A DNA stretch of 62,238 nucleotides from an uncultured Alphaproteobacteria bacterium (GCA_902562285.1 CACESU010000008.1:1-62238), one strand, 5' to 3'; positions 35,154 to 45,530 are shown, numbered from the stretch's first letter. Notes: generated from the sequence alone by a model not told the origin. Program-made: numbers and translations.

Positions 35154-36437
35154 ATGAGATTATTTAGCGTACCAGTTCTGGTACTATCTACAATTTTTGG
35201 AGTTGCAACTCTTGCGAATTCCACAGATTTAACCATAGCAATAGTTAACAATGGCCATATGATTAATATGCAAAAAGTTGCCAAAGAGTATACTGCCGAA
35301 ACTGGAGTAAATCTTAATTGGGTTTCTTTAGAAGAAGGAGTTCTTCGTGAGCAAGTTACATCAGATACAGCAAGTGGTGGTGGTCAATATGATATTATTA
35401 ATATAGGAATGCAAGAAGCTCCTATTTGGGGTGCAGCAGGTTGGATAGAGCCTCTAAACTTTGGAGCGGATTACGACATTAATGATATGCTACCTGCTAT
35501 AAGAAATGGTCTTTCACACAATGGTACGTTATATGCTGCACCTTTTTACGGTGAATCATCTATGGTCATGTATAGAAAAGATCTTACTGATGCAGCCGGT
35601 GTAATGGTTAGAGACAATGATAGTTGGGCTAATATTAAGGCAGCTGCTGCTGCAATTCATGACCCTGACAATGGAGTTTATGGTGCTTGCTTAAGAGGTA
35701 AACCAGGTTGGGGTGATAATATGGCTTTTATTACAACTGTTGTAAATTCTTTTGGTGGTTCATGGTTTGATAAAGATATGCGCCCAACAATTGACAGCAT
35801 CCAATGGAAAGAAGCTATAAACTTTTATGTTGATCTACTTGGAAACTATGGGCCTCCAGGATCTGAAGGTAATTCCTTCAATGAAATTTTAGCTTTGTAC
35901 AATGAAGGAAAATGTGGAATGTGGATAGACGCAACAATTGCTGCTTCATTTCTGAAAGTAGACGGAGTTGCATATGCTCAATCACCAAATGCAGGAAATC
36001 CTGTTGGTGCAAATTGGCTATGGGCTTGGGCTATGGCAGTACCCGCTGGCTCTCCAAACGCTGAAGAGTCAAAGAAATTTATTGAATGGGCAACTTCCAA
36101 AGATTACATAAAAGCGGTTGCAAATCATCCTGAATTTGGTTGGGGTTCAGTTCCTACCGGTACACGCTCATCAACATATATGTATCCTGAGTTTCAAAAA
36201 GTAGCTGGATTTGCTGCGGCAGAAATGGCAGCAATTGAGTCAGCTGCTCCAGAAGCAACAGATTTGAAACCATATGTTGGGGTTCAATTTGCAGCTATTC
36301 CTGAATTTCCTGAAGTTGGCATAGCTGTAGCACAAGAAATGGCAGCAGCTCTTTCTGGTGCAAAATCAGTAGCTGATGCTTTAGCAGCTTCACAAGCAGC
36401 AGCAGACGCTATTATGTCTGAAGCAGGCTATTATTAA
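35154..36437 (+). CDS. smoE: Polyol (sorbitol/mannitol) ABC transporter binding protein, SmoE-like
   Basis: The 427-residue periplasmic protein has a signal peptide (MRLFSVPVLVLSTIFGVATLANS) and the SmoE-type core: LTIAIVNNGHMINMQKVA, GQYDIINIGMQEAPIWGAAGWIEPL, YGESSMVMYRKDLTDAAG and FNEILALYNEGKCGMWIDAT. The length equals SmoE/MtlE of Rhodobacter-type polyol importers. The alanine-rich C-terminus (MAAALSGAKSVADALAASQ) is also typical. AAAGGGAAA precedes the ATG. It opens an operon with two permeases, polyol dehydrogenases, an ATPase and a xylulokinase. A 13-bp hairpin separates it from the first permease. Confidence 0.9.
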   Translation: MRLFSVPVLVLSTIFGVATLANSTDLTIAIVNNGHMINMQKVAKEYTAETGVNLNWVSLEEGVLREQVTSDTASGGGQYDIINIGMQEAPIWGAAGWIEPLNFGADYDINDMLPAIRNGLSHNGTLYAAPFYGESSMVMYRKDLTDAAGVMVRDNDSWANIKAAAAAIHDPDNGVYGACLRGKPGWGDNMAFITTVVNSFGGSWFDKDMRPTIDSIQWKEAINFYVDLLGNYGPPGSEGNSFNEILALYNEGKCGMWIDATIAASFLKVDGVAYAQSPNAGNPVGANWLWAWAMAVPAGSPNAEESKKFIEWATSKDYIKAVANHPEFGWGSVPTGTRSSTYMYPEFQKVAGFAAAEMAAIESAAPEATDLKPYVGVQFAAIPEFPEVGIAVAQEMAAALSGAKSVADALAASQAAADAIMSEAGYY

Positions 36438-36451
36438 TAAACCATTATTTA

Positions 36452-36488
36452 TTCAAAGGTCTAATTATAATATTATTAGACCTTTGAA
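36452..36488 (+). terminator. Intercistronic hairpin after smoE
   Basis: TTCAAAGGTCTAA (36452-36464) pairs perfectly with TTAGACCTTTGAA (36476-36488), a 13-bp stem with no strong U-tract after it. It probably stabilises the binding-protein message and lets part of transcription continue into smoF, like the hairpin at 11178. Confidence 0.65.
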
Positions 36489-36585
36489 GGATTTATTAAT
36501 TACTTAATTATTTTTTAAATTTAATTGCTTGAAGATGTTTAAATTAAATGTAATTTTTCAATTATAATTTTTTTGAATTAAAGCA

Positions 36586-37527
36586 ATGTCTAATAAATCA
36601 TTACTGCGTTTACTGCAGGCACCCTCAATAATTCTTTTACTTCTTTGGATGTTAATTCCATTAGGAATGACACTATATTTTTCTTTCATTAGATATGTAT
36701 TAAATAACCTTAGAAAACCCGAATGGACAACACCAAGTATAAGTAATTGGCGAGGCCTCGGTAATTATGAATATGTTTTGTATAAATCGAAAGATTTTTG
36801 GTTTGCAGTACAAAATAGTCTTCTTATTGTAGGAAGCATTATTATTCTCACAGTAATTTTTGGATTAGCTATTTCAATATTAATAAATCGTACTTTCCCT
36901 GGTCGTGGGATTGTTCGTGTACTTTTAATTTCACCATTCTTTGTAATGCCTTCTGTAAATGCAGTTTTATGGATCAACATGATTTTAGATCCAGTTCTTG
37001 GATTGAATGGGTTAGCAATCGAAGGGCTTAATCAAATATTGAAAGACCTACAAGATTTACCTTTGCTAGGACGATTTTTTTCATTGTGGCCTGTATTCGA
37101 ACCAATTTCTTTTCGTGCAACACAGACATCTTCCTATGCAGTTATTATAATGGTAACATGGCAATGGACACCCTTTGCCGTATTAATATTTATGACATCA
37201 CTTCAATCAGAAGATCAACAGCAAATAGAAGCTGCAATACTTGATGGTGCAAATGCTTGGTCTCGTTTCATTAACCTAACTATCCCACATTTAGCACGAC
37301 CTATTTCAATAGTTATAATGATTCAAGCTATCTTTCATCTATCACTATATGCAGAAATTGAAATTGTAAGTAGAGGAAATGGAAACAAAAATCTTCCCTA
37401 TCTAATAGGTGAATTTTCTTCGAATAATATTGGAGCTGCAAGCGCCACTGGTGTTTTTGCAGTAATTTTAGCAAATATAGTTGCAATTTTCTTATTACGT
37501 ATAGTTGGTAAGAGTTTAATGGAGTGA
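36586..37527 (+). CDS. smoF: Polyol ABC transporter permease, SmoF-like
   Basis: The 313-residue permease starts with LLRLLQAPSIILLLLWMLIPLGMTLYFS and has six core helices. The EAA loop is IEAAILDGANAWSRFINLTIPHLARP near 218-243. It follows the SmoF pattern (NYEYVLYKSKDFWFAVQNSL). It forms a heterodimeric channel with the next gene and is the first gene after the smoE hairpin. The gap to smoG is 9 bases. Confidence 0.92.
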   Translation: MSNKSLLRLLQAPSIILLLLWMLIPLGMTLYFSFIRYVLNNLRKPEWTTPSISNWRGLGNYEYVLYKSKDFWFAVQNSLLIVGSIIILTVIFGLAISILINRTFPGRGIVRVLLISPFFVMPSVNAVLWINMILDPVLGLNGLAIEGLNQILKDLQDLPLLGRFFSLWPVFEPISFRATQTSSYAVIIMVTWQWTPFAVLIFMTSLQSEDQQQIEAAILDGANAWSRFINLTIPHLARPISIVIMIQAIFHLSLYAEIEIVSRGNGNKNLPYLIGEFSSNNIGAASATGVFAVILANIVAIFLLRIVGKSLME

Positions 37528-37536
37528 AAACTGGCA

Positions 37537-38373
37537 ATGGCAATTGTGGCACAAACATCGAATTTAGGAAAAATATTTTGGCCTGCTTTGGCTTGGTTGA
37601 TTTCTATTATCTTTTTCTTCCCAATTTTTTGGATGGTATTAACTAGCTTTAAAACAGATGCTGATGCTGTAAAGCCAGAATTTCTTATTTTTTTCAAACC
37701 TACTTTAGAAAATTACTTTAATATGACGGATAATTATGATTATTGGCGTTTTGCTATTAATTCTACAATAACATCTATTTTTGCTACTTTATTTTCATTA
37801 TTTGTAGGAGTTCCTGCTTCTTATGTAATGGCTTTTAATCCTACAAAAAACACCAAAAATATTTTGATTTGGATGTTATCAACAAAAATGCTGCCCGCAG
37901 CAGCTGTACTTTATCCAATGACTTTTATAACAAAAAATTTTTTAAATATTTATGATACTCATTTTTTGATAATTTTGGTTTTATGTTTAATCAATCTACC
38001 AATAGTGATTTGGATGCTATTTACCTATTTTAAAGAAATTCCTAAAGAAATTATTGAAGCTAGCCGAATGGATGGGGTAAATACATGGGGTGAATTAAAA
38101 GAAATAATTATACCACTTGCATGGGGGGGGTTAGCATCTACAGCATTATTATGTTTCATATTCTGTTGGAATGAAGCTTATTGGACAGTAAGATTAACCA
38201 CAAATGAAGCTGCTACACTTTCTAAACTTATTGAAGGAAACCGAGCACCCGAAGGTCTTTTTTTTGGCCGCTTATCTGCAGTATCTTCAGCTGCGGTAGC
38301 TCCTATTGTCATTTTGGGGTGGTTTTGTCAAAGACAGCTTGTAAAAGGACTTACTTTTGGAGCCGTGAAATGA
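37537..38373 (+). CDS. smoG: Polyol ABC transporter permease, SmoG-like
   Basis: The 278-residue MalG-type permease has the EAA loop IEASRMDGVNTWGELKEIIIPLAWGG near 165-190 and a C-terminal QRQLVKGLTFGAVK. FKTDADAVKPE after the first helix is typical for the polyol family. It overlaps the dehydrogenase start by four bases (ATGA). It pairs with SmoF and the ATPase at 40597. Confidence 0.92.
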   Translation: MAIVAQTSNLGKIFWPALAWLISIIFFFPIFWMVLTSFKTDADAVKPEFLIFFKPTLENYFNMTDNYDYWRFAINSTITSIFATLFSLFVGVPASYVMAFNPTKNTKNILIWMLSTKMLPAAAVLYPMTFITKNFLNIYDTHFLIILVLCLINLPIVIWMLFTYFKEIPKEIIEASRMDGVNTWGELKEIIIPLAWGGLASTALLCFIFCWNEAYWTVRLTTNEAATLSKLIEGNRAPEGLFFGRLSAVSSAAVAPIVILGWFCQRQLVKGLTFGAVK

Positions 38374-39140
38374 TTATTGATGCAGCACCTACCTCACTAA
38401 AAGGGAAAACTGCTTTAGTCACTGGAGCGAATGGTGGTATAGGAAAAGCTACAGCTGAACATTTTTCCAAACTAGGGGCTAGAGTATTAGCAACAGATAT
38501 TGGTCATAAGTTTAATGGTGATTGTGAAGCAACTTATTTACAAATAGATTTAGGAACTAAGAATGGTCTCCAATTAACCAAAAAATGGATAGAGAAAGAG
38601 ACTCCTCAAATACTTTTTAATAATGCTGCAATTTTTGATATGGGAAGCATATTGGAAGCAAGTATAGAACAGATGGAAAAAATTTTTTCTGTAAATGTTA
38701 AAGCTATGTACTACCTTATGCAATCTTGTAGTAACTCTTTACTAAAGAATAAAAAAAAAGGTTCAATCATTAACCTTTCCTCTCAAGCAGGTCATCGTGG
38801 AGAATCACTTGTTGCACACTATTGTGCGTCAAAAGCTGCTGTTATTAGTTATACACAATCTGCAGCCTTAGCTCTTGCCCCTTATAATATAAGAGTAAAT
38901 GCCATTTCACCAGGGGTAGTAGATACACCCATGTGGAAGACAGTTGATAAGTTATTTGCAAAATTTGAAGGAAAAAAAATAGGACAAAAAAAGAAAGAAG
39001 TGGGAGAGGCAGTTCCTCTCGGTTATATGGCACAACCAAATGATATTGCACGAGTGGCAGTTTTTTTAGCATCTGAACAATCTAATTATATTACCGCACA
39101 AACAATAAATGTTGACGGTGGTTCTGTTCTAAGGATGTAA
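38370..39140 (+). CDS. smoS: Short-chain polyol dehydrogenase, SmoS-like
   Basis: The ATG at 38370 overlaps the permease stop and gives a 256-residue SDR. An in-frame start at 38319 would only copy the permease tail. NAD motif TGANGGIGKA near 17-26, NNAA near 82, the catalytic serine in INLSSQAGHRGE and YCASKAA with Tyr-x-x-x-Lys are all visible. The C-terminal ASEQSNYITAQTINVDGGSVL is standard for the family. It would oxidise sorbitol or galactitol to a ketose after uptake. The operon context decides the sorbitol-type call; the sequence alone says SDR. Confidence 0.85.
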   Translation: MIIDAAPTSLKGKTALVTGANGGIGKATAEHFSKLGARVLATDIGHKFNGDCEATYLQIDLGTKNGLQLTKKWIEKETPQILFNNAAIFDMGSILEASIEQMEKIFSVNVKAMYYLMQSCSNSLLKNKKKGSIINLSSQAGHRGESLVAHYCASKAAVISYTQSAALALAPYNIRVNAISPGVVDTPMWKTVDKLFAKFEGKKIGQKKKEVGEAVPLGYMAQPNDIARVAVFLASEQSNYITAQTINVDGGSVLRM

Positions 39141-39196
39141 AAATTATAAACAAAATTTTAATTTCTGGGTTTACAGCTTAATCTTAAGGTAAATAA

Positions 39197-40609
39197 ATGA
39201 GTAATTTTAAAATAACTAGTACTAATTATAACAAAGATAATTGTAAAATAGGTTTTGTACACCTAGGTTTTGGAGCCTTTCATCGTGCTCATCAAGCTGT
39301 TTATATAGACGACTATATGGATAAAACTCGAGATTTATCCTGGGGAATTGCTGCCGTAAATTTAAGAAAAGAAGATTCAGATAAGTTTAATTTAATGGCT
39401 CTTCATGATAATGGATATCTCTTAAAAACAACCACTCCTAAAGGAATTAAAAGTTTTAGAATGGTTAGATCACATATAAGTTTTTCAGATTGGTCGAAAA
39501 CACCCTCCAAAGCTGAAAATCTATTAGGAAAATCTAGTGTAAAAGCCATAAGCATAACAGTGACAGAGAGTGGTTATTATTTAAATAGTGATTGGTCTCT
39601 TGATGTTAAGAATTCAATTATACAAAAAGAAATTAATGGATTAGAAAAACTTTCTATTTATGCATACTTGTGTTCAGGATTAAAATATCGCATGGGAAAA
39701 ATCAATGAATCCATAACAGTTATTTGTTGTGATAACATACGATCGAATGGAGATATTCTTAAAAAAAATTTTTATAAGTACCTTGAATTAAAGAAAGAAA
39801 ATATTTTAATCGATTGGCTAAGTAAAAAAGCATCATTCCCAAATTCTATGATTGATCGAATTACTCCTAGATCAACCAAAAAACTACATAAAGAAGTTTT
39901 AAAAATTTCCAATCATTATGCTACATATGCTATAAATTCTGAAAGTTTTATTCAATGGGTATTAGAAAAGAAATTTGCAAGCAGTATGCCTGAATTAAAT
40001 AAAGTAGATGTCGAATTAGTTGACAATGTAAATCCTTACGAAGAAGCTAAAATCCGTATTCTCAATGGAGGCCATACAGCTTTATGTTATTTAGGAGCTC
40101 TATCTGGATATAAAACTTTTGATGAAATTATGACAGATCAAAAATTACGCTCTCATTTTTATAAATTTGAGACTGAAAATGTACTACCGGCAATAAGAAT
40201 AGATTTACCCTTTGATAAATATAAATATAGAGATCTCATTGCTGAGCGCTTTTCAAATAAAGCTATAGAAGACGACTTAAGCAGAATATGTATGGATGGT
40301 TGGTCAAAATTCCCTATTTTTATAAGACCAACAATTGAAGGATGTTTAGATCAAAACATAAGTCCAAAGTGGTGTTATGAAAGTATAGCTAGTTGGTATA
40401 TCTATGCTCGCCGATTTTTAGAAGGTAAAATGCAAATAAAATATATTGAACCTTATTGGGATCAATTAGAACCCCTTTTGAAAAGAGGACAAGAAATAAC
40501 TTTTTCTCGTCTAAAAAAACTTTGGGGTAATCTTCCTGATAAATTTAACGAATTTTCACCAAATATTCAGGATGCAATTTTAAGGGCAGATAAAAAATGG
40601 CCAAGCTAA
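39197..40609 (+). CDS. mtlK: Mannitol 2-dehydrogenase (long-chain polyol dehydrogenase), MtlK-like
   Basis: The 470-residue protein has the polyol-specific long-chain dehydrogenase fold. The N-terminal [24 protein letters not shown] takes the place of the Rossmann loop. ITVTESGYY comes near 116, IDRITPRS near 217, and the catalytic [16 protein letters not shown] near 282-297 carries the lysine, asparagine and histidine. It oxidises D-mannitol or D-arabitol to fructose or xylulose with NAD+. It overlaps the next ATPase gene by 13 bases. Length is as expected (MtlK ~477). Confidence 0.92.
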   Translation: MSNFKITSTNYNKDNCKIGFVHLGFGAFHRAHQAVYIDDYMDKTRDLSWGIAAVNLRKEDSDKFNLMALHDNGYLLKTTTPKGIKSFRMVRSHISFSDWSKTPSKAENLLGKSSVKAISITVTESGYYLNSDWSLDVKNSIIQKEINGLEKLSIYAYLCSGLKYRMGKINESITVICCDNIRSNGDILKKNFYKYLELKKENILIDWLSKKASFPNSMIDRITPRSTKKLHKEVLKISNHYATYAINSESFIQWVLEKKFASSMPELNKVDVELVDNVNPYEEAKIRILNGGHTALCYLGALSGYKTFDEIMTDQKLRSHFYKFETENVLPAIRIDLPFDKYKYRDLIAERFSNKAIEDDLSRICMDGWSKFPIFIRPTIEGCLDQNISPKWCYESIASWYIYARRFLEGKMQIKYIEPYWDQLEPLLKRGQEITFSRLKKLWGNLPDKFNEFSPNIQDAILRADKKWPS

Positions 40610-41613
40610 AAATAAAAAATTTAAAAAAAAGTTATGAAAATGAACAAATAATACATGGTGTTAATTTAGAAATTAAAGATGGCGAATTTGTTGTTTTTGT
40701 AGGCCCATCAGGATGTGGGAAATCTACTTTATTAAGATTGATTGCTGGATTAGAAGAAATTACTGAGGGAGAAATTTCTATTGGAGACAAAGTTGTAAAT
40801 GAAATAGCACCTTCAAAAAGGGGTGTTGCTATGGTATTTCAAAACTATGCTCTTTATCCTCATATGAATGTTTATAAAAACATGTCCTTTGCTTTAAGAC
40901 AGGCGAGAATGAATAAGGATGAAATAAATAGACGTGTAAAAAATGCTGCTGAAATCTTACAAATTAGCGATTTTTTACTCAAAACTCCACGATCACTTTC
41001 AGGCGGACAGCGTCAAAGAGTTGCAATAGGCCGAGCTATAGTAAGAGAACCAGATGTATTTCTTTTTGATGAACCTTTATCTAATCTTGATGCTGCTTTA
41101 AGAGTAAATACAAGACTTGAGATAGCAAGACTTCATAAACGTTTAGGTACTACTATGATATATGTTACTCATGATCAGGTTGAAGCAATGACATTAGCCG
41201 ATAAAATTGTGGTACTTAATAACGGTAAGATAGAACAAATAGGTTCTCCTATAGAACTTTATGAAAATCCACTTAATATGTTTGTTGCAGGTTTTATAGG
41301 TAGTCCAAAAATGAATTTCTTAAATAGCAAAACTCTTACAAAAAATATTTCTACAATTGTTAAAGGAGCTAAAAGAGAAGATATAATAGGGATTCGTCCT
41401 GAACACTTGCTTAAGACAACCTATACAAAATCTATCATAAGTGCTCGATTAGATCTGATTGAAAATTTAGGAGAAAATGTTTTAGTACATATGATTTTAA
41501 ATAATGATGATCAAATTATTGCTAAAATGAATACTGCTCCAAAAGAACCTATTGGAACAAAACTTCATTTTACAGCCAATATTAAAAACTTACATTTATT
41601 TAACAAAAAATAA
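40597..41613 (+). CDS. smoK: Polyol ABC transporter ATP-binding protein, SmoK-like
   Basis: The 338-residue MalK-type ATPase has Walker [10 protein letters not shown] near 36-44, [28 protein letters not shown] near 131, [12 protein letters not shown] and [13 protein letters not shown], with a C-terminal TOBE part (IGIRPEHL). It overlaps the mannitol dehydrogenase stop by 13 bases, which places it firmly in the polyol operon. It is a paralogue of the ATPase at 12595. Confidence 0.93.
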   Translation: MAKLKIKNLKKSYENEQIIHGVNLEIKDGEFVVFVGPSGCGKSTLLRLIAGLEEITEGEISIGDKVVNEIAPSKRGVAMVFQNYALYPHMNVYKNMSFALRQARMNKDEINRRVKNAAEILQISDFLLKTPRSLSGGQRQRVAIGRAIVREPDVFLFDEPLSNLDAALRVNTRLEIARLHKRLGTTMIYVTHDQVEAMTLADKIVVLNNGKIEQIGSPIELYENPLNMFVAGFIGSPKMNFLNSKTLTKNISTIVKGAKREDIIGIRPEHLLKTTYTKSIISARLDLIENLGENVLVHMILNNDDQIIAKMNTAPKEPIGTKLHFTANIKNLHLFNKK

Positions 41614-41680
41614 TTAAATTATATGATTAAAATAAATCACACAGTGAATTCTCTTAATTTGTCCCTTACAGCTAAATAAT

Positions 41681-43132
41681 ATGTATTTGGGTTTAGATTT
41701 AGGTACTTCTGGTATTAAAGCTCTTCTTGTTAAAGAGAATAATGCTATAATTGGGTCTGCAGAAATAAGCTTTAAAGTAAGTCACCCTCAAAAGGGGTGG
41801 AGTGAGCAAAATCCAGAGGATTGGGAATTTGCATTAAAAAAAGCTGTTAAAATTTTAAAATCTAAATACTCTTTTGAATTTTCTTTACTCAGAGGAATAG
41901 GCATATCTGGACAGATGCATGGAGCCACACTATTAGACCACAAAGGAAAAATTCTGCGCCCTTGTATACTTTGGAATGACACTCGGGCTCACCTTGAAGC
42001 GAAACAATTAGACACAATTACCAAAGTAAGAAAGATTTCAGGAAATATTGTTTTTCCTGGTTTTACAGCTCCAAAATTGATTTGGTTAGCTAATAATGAG
42101 CCTGAAATTTTTTCTAAAATTGCAAAGGTACTTCTCCCTAAAGATTATTTAAATTTTTGGCTTACAGGTGAATATACCTCAGATATGTCAGATGGTTCTG
42201 GAACATCTTGGTTGGATACTCACAAAAGAGTATGGTCTAGTGATTTGCTAAATTGCAGCGGTATGCGTTTAAATCAAATGCCGAAACTGTTTGAAAGCTC
42301 TGAACCTATTGGGAACTTAAGAGATAGTCTAGCAGAAGAATGGGGCCTTTCTAAAAATGTTATAGTTGTAAGTGGAGCAGGAGATAATGCTGCTGCTGCG
42401 TGTGGCATTGGAGTAATAAATGAAGGTGATGCATTTATTTCTTTAGGGACATCTGGTGTAATTTTAGCAGCAAAAGAAAATTTTGCTCCAAAAGCAAACC
42501 ATGCCTTACATACATTTTGTCATGCAATCCATAATCGTTGGTACCAAATGGGAGTAATTCTTTCAGCTACTGATTGTTTAAATTGGCTTGCAAATATTTT
42601 AGAAAAAAAAGTAGAAGATATTACTAATTCCCTAGGTAAAAAAATTAAAAAACCAAATTCTACTCACTTTTTACCTTATCTTTCAGGTGAAAGAACTCCA
42701 CATAATGATAGCAAGATAAGAGCATCATTTGTAAATCTTGATGTATCTTCTAATCAAAATGACCTAACACAATCTGTCTTAGAAGGTGTTAGCTTTGCTC
42801 TTAGAGATAATCTTGAAGCTTTAAAAATTGCAGGTACAAATATTTCAACAGCAACAGCTATTGGTGGTGGATCAAATTCTTCATACTGGCTTGAGCTTAT
42901 TGCAACAGTTTTAAAAATTGATCTTGATATTCCAGAAAAAAGTGATTTTGGTGCAGCATTTGGAGCTGCAAGGCTAGCAATCATTGGAGTTACAGGAGCT
43001 AAACCAGAAGAAATAATAAAGAACCCAAGAATTTCAAAAAAGATTTCACCAAAAAAAGAGCTTATTAAGTTGTATGATGAAGCTTATTACAAATATAAAA
43101 GTATTTACCCTGCTTTAAGTCTTATAAAGTAA
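41681..43132 (+). CDS. xylB: Xylulokinase
   Basis: The 483-residue FGGY kinase has YLGLDLGTSGIKALLV at the N-terminus, GISGQMHGATLLD near 78-90, WNDTRAHLEA near 100, SLGTSGVILAAKE near 252 and the second-domain AIGGGSNSSYWLELIATVL near 393. It phosphorylates D-xylulose made from arabitol or xylitol by the dehydrogenases upstream. It is the last plus-strand gene of the polyol operon, 67 bases after the ATPase. It converges on the P-loop kinase gene. Confidence 0.93.
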   Translation: MYLGLDLGTSGIKALLVKENNAIIGSAEISFKVSHPQKGWSEQNPEDWEFALKKAVKILKSKYSFEFSLLRGIGISGQMHGATLLDHKGKILRPCILWNDTRAHLEAKQLDTITKVRKISGNIVFPGFTAPKLIWLANNEPEIFSKIAKVLLPKDYLNFWLTGEYTSDMSDGSGTSWLDTHKRVWSSDLLNCSGMRLNQMPKLFESSEPIGNLRDSLAEEWGLSKNVIVVSGAGDNAAAACGIGVINEGDAFISLGTSGVILAAKENFAPKANHALHTFCHAIHNRWYQMGVILSATDCLNWLANILEKKVEDITNSLGKKIKKPNSTHFLPYLSGERTPHNDSKIRASFVNLDVSSNQNDLTQSVLEGVSFALRDNLEALKIAGTNISTATAIGGGSNSSYWLELIATVLKIDLDIPEKSDFGAAFGAARLAIIGVTGAKPEEIIKNPRISKKISPKKELIKLYDEAYYKYKSIYPALSLIK

Positions 43133-43146
43133 TTACGTTTATTTTG

Positions 43147-43164
43147 AAAAGTTTAGTAACTTTT
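43147..43164. terminator. Weak hairpin between convergent xylB and kinase genes
   Basis: AAAAGTT (43147-43153) pairs with AACTTTT (43158-43164), a 7-bp AT-rich stem with a four-base loop in the 63-base convergent gap. It is weak and the assignment rests mainly on position. Confidence 0.3.
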
Positions 43165-43195
43165 AAATGTTACAAAATAATTAAAAGGTCACAAT

Positions 43196-43837
43196 TCAAT
43201 CTTCGCTTAGATAGTAATAATCTGCTTTTGTACTTTTTTTTAAAACTATATTAATATTTGGATAATCATTTTTCTCCAATTTGATTTTTCTATTATCTGG
43301 CGACATAAAATCCCATCTTTTTTTTAACCTTTTTTTGAGAGTATTAGAAGAAGTCTCTAAAAATACAGAACGATCTATATACCTTGATAATCCCTTCCAA
43401 GGCTCCTCATTTAGTAAAAGATAATTACCCTCAAATATGATATGCTTAATTGATTGACTGATAATAAATGCGCTATTTCGAGAAATATCAATATTCCGAT
43501 CAAAAATTGGAATGGCTATTTCTTTTTCCTCATTTGAAAGAAGCCTTTTCAGCATAATTTCAATACCACCTACATCAAATGTATTTGGCGCACCTTTATG
43601 ATTTATCATACCACGATCATTCAATATAAGATCATCAAAGTGATAACCATCAATTGAGAAAACTGCTGCAGTATTTGGTTTTTTTTTGTTTAAAAATTTT
43701 ACGATTCGAGCAGATAAGGTAGATTTTCCAGATCCTGGAGGGCCTGCTATTGCAGTTATACTCCTTTTAAAATTACCACCCAAACTAATTAATTTAGTAA
43801 GCTCTAAAAATGAAATATAATTTAAAATATTATTCAT
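43196..43837 (-). CDS. P-loop sugar/nucleoside kinase (FrcK/YggC-like)
   Basis: The 213-residue protein carries Walker A GPPGSGKST near 32-40 and FSIDGYHFDDLIL near 61. It also has KGAPNTFDVGGIEIML near 81, PIFDRNID, IIFEGNYLLLNEEPW near 134 and a lid RLKKRW. This is the phosphoribulokinase/uridine/pantothenate kinase superfamily, in the group around YggC and fructose kinase FrcK. Beside mannitol and sorbitol dehydrogenases, a fructokinase role that consumes their product is reasonable but inferred. It is transcribed opposite to the polyol operon, 20 bases after the aminotransferase start. Confidence 0.78.
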   Translation of the reverse strand: MNNILNYISFLELTKLISLGGNFKRSITAIAGPPGSGKSTLSARIVKFLNKKKPNTAAVFSIDGYHFDDLILNDRGMINHKGAPNTFDVGGIEIMLKRLLSNEEKEIAIPIFDRNIDISRNSAFIISQSIKHIIFEGNYLLLNEEPWKGLSRYIDRSVFLETSSNTLKKRLKKRWDFMSPDNRKIKLEKNDYPNINIVLKKSTKADYYYLSED

Positions 43838-43857
43838 AAATTAAAAAAACATTACTT

Positions 43858-45000
43858 TTAATAATTTCCCATATATTCTATGATTCTTCTTATTCCTTCT
43901 TTAATTTCATCTGTCGTACGAGCATATGAGAAACGAATAGTTTGTTTACCTCTTTTACTATCAAAATCTAATCCTGGTGTAATAGCTACACCAGCTTTTT
44001 CAAGCATAGTCTTACAAAAAGAAAAACTATCACTTGAGAACTGGCTTATATCTGCATAGACATAAAATGCACCGTCGGGAGGAGCAAATTTATCAAAGCC
44101 AGCTTTTTTTAATCCATCGATTAATAATTCTCTGTTTATTTTATAAACCTCTAAATTTTGTCTAAGCTCTTTTCCAGAACTAAGAGCACCTAATGCAGCA
44201 ATTTGACTAGAGTGAGGTGCACAAATAAACATATTTTGAGCTAAACGCTCAACTTGTCTTATGTGATTCTCAGGTACTACCATCCACCCAACTCGCCATC
44301 CAGTCATTGAAAAATATTTCGAAAAGGAGTTTATTACATAACAATCATCTGTAATCTCCAAAGCAGAAACAGCTTTCTTATGGTACTCTATTCCATGATA
44401 AATTTCATCGCTAATAAAACTAATATTGTTATTGTGACACTTATTTATTAATTCTGTTAATTCATTTAAATCTAGCATTGAACCAGTTGGATTTGCAGGA
44501 GAGGCCACTAAAAGTCCATCTAATTCATGACTATTAATACTTTTTGGCGAAAGCTGGAATTTATTCTCTAAACTTGTTTCAATGATTACAGGCTCAATAT
44601 CTAAAGCTTTTAAAATTTGTTTATAGCTAGGGTAACCAGGTGCTCCAATGCCAACTTTATCAGAAGTATCAAAAAGAGCGGTAAATGCTAAGATAAAGGC
44701 CCCAGATGATCCAGATGTAACAATCACACGATCCGGATTTATATCCAAACCATACCAATCTTTATATAAATTTGAGATTTTTCTTCTTAGTTCAGGAATA
44801 CCAAGAGCAACCGTATATCCTAAAGGTTCAGAATTAATTTTTTTAGCCAATTCTTTTATAGCATTTCTTGGAGCTGGAGTACCTGGCTGACCAACCTCCA
44901 TATGAACGATGTCTCGACCTAAAAGCTCCTCCTTTCGGGCCTGCTCCATTACATCCATCACTATGAATGAATTTATTTTACTACGTTTAGAAAATCTCAT
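43858..45000 (-). CDS. Class I/II pyridoxal-phosphate aminotransferase
   Basis: The 380-residue enzyme has MEVGQPGTPAP near 34, VTSGSSGAFILAF near 94, ASPANPTG with the PLP-binding asparagine, SDEIYHG with the aspartate and SFSKYFSMTGWRVGW with the Schiff-base lysine near 234. FSYARTT near the C-terminus holds the arginine that binds the substrate carboxylate. It resembles aspartate/aromatic aminotransferases of fold type I. The amino-acid pair is not fixed by the sequence. Confidence 0.92.
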   Translation of the reverse strand: MRFSKRSKINSFIVMDVMEQARKEELLGRDIVHMEVGQPGTPAPRNAIKELAKKINSEPLGYTVALGIPELRRKISNLYKDWYGLDINPDRVIVTSGSSGAFILAFTALFDTSDKVGIGAPGYPSYKQILKALDIEPVIIETSLENKFQLSPKSINSHELDGLLVASPANPTGSMLDLNELTELINKCHNNNISFISDEIYHGIEYHKKAVSALEITDDCYVINSFSKYFSMTGWRVGWMVVPENHIRQVERLAQNMFICAPHSSQIAALGALSSGKELRQNLEVYKINRELLIDGLKKAGFDKFAPPDGAFYVYADISQFSSDSFSFCKTMLEKAGVAITPGLDFDSKRGKQTIRFSYARTTDEIKEGIRRIIEYMGNY

Positions 45001-45030
45001 TATGAATAGATAATACTTTAAATATAATAT

Positions 45031-45471
45031 TTAAGACTGTTGCGTTAACCAGACACCTAAAGACATCAAAGCTAAACCGATCGCTCTGGTTAATGTTAAG
45101 GCAGAGCCTGAAGATCCAAATAAGGCAAAATGATCAATAACCGCAGCGCTAATAAGTTGTCCTAACAAAACAAAAAAAATTGCATTTCCAACTCCAAAAT
45201 GGGGAGCGATAGCTGTAACAGATAGCATATAAAAAACTACAAAAAAACCAGCAATAAAAAGATGTTTTGGTGCATCAAATAATCTTGCTATTGGAAAGTT
45301 ATTAGTTGTAAGAGAAATTAAGCATATTGTTGAAAAAGCCACACCTAAAAGAACAACAACAGCAAAAATAGGAGAGCCTATAAATTGTCCTAATGTAGCA
45401 TTAAGTGATGCTAGAATAGGAATACCAAGACCAGCAGCAAGCATAATTAATGCAGAAAAACTATATGACAT
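45031..45471 (-). CDS. DMT-superfamily membrane protein (DUF606/YdcZ-like)
   Basis: The 146-residue protein has five predicted helices and the DUF606 pattern. This is GLGIPILASLNATLGQFIGSPIFAVVV at the N-terminus and VGNAIFFVLLGQLISAAVIDHFALFG in the second half, ending with LMSLGVWLTQ. Members are half-size drug/metabolite exporters that act as dimers. It lies 30 bases after the aminotransferase start side and 59 bases from the EamA gene, all on minus. The substrate is unknown. Confidence 0.85.
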   Translation of the reverse strand: MSYSFSALIMLAAGLGIPILASLNATLGQFIGSPIFAVVVLLGVAFSTICLISLTTNNFPIARLFDAPKHLFIAGFFVVFYMLSVTAIAPHFGVGNAIFFVLLGQLISAAVIDHFALFGSSGSALTLTRAIGLALMSLGVWLTQQS

Positions 45472-45530
45472 GACTTTTTCCTCTCTAATAAATCCAATTA
45501 ATTTATAAATCCAATAAACTTTTTGTAAAT

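Noticed and set aside
35154-41613. Smo genes read as sulfoquinovose monooxygenase genes
   Set aside because: The shared name is a coincidence; these are the polyol importer and dehydrogenases, with mtlK and xylB as partners.
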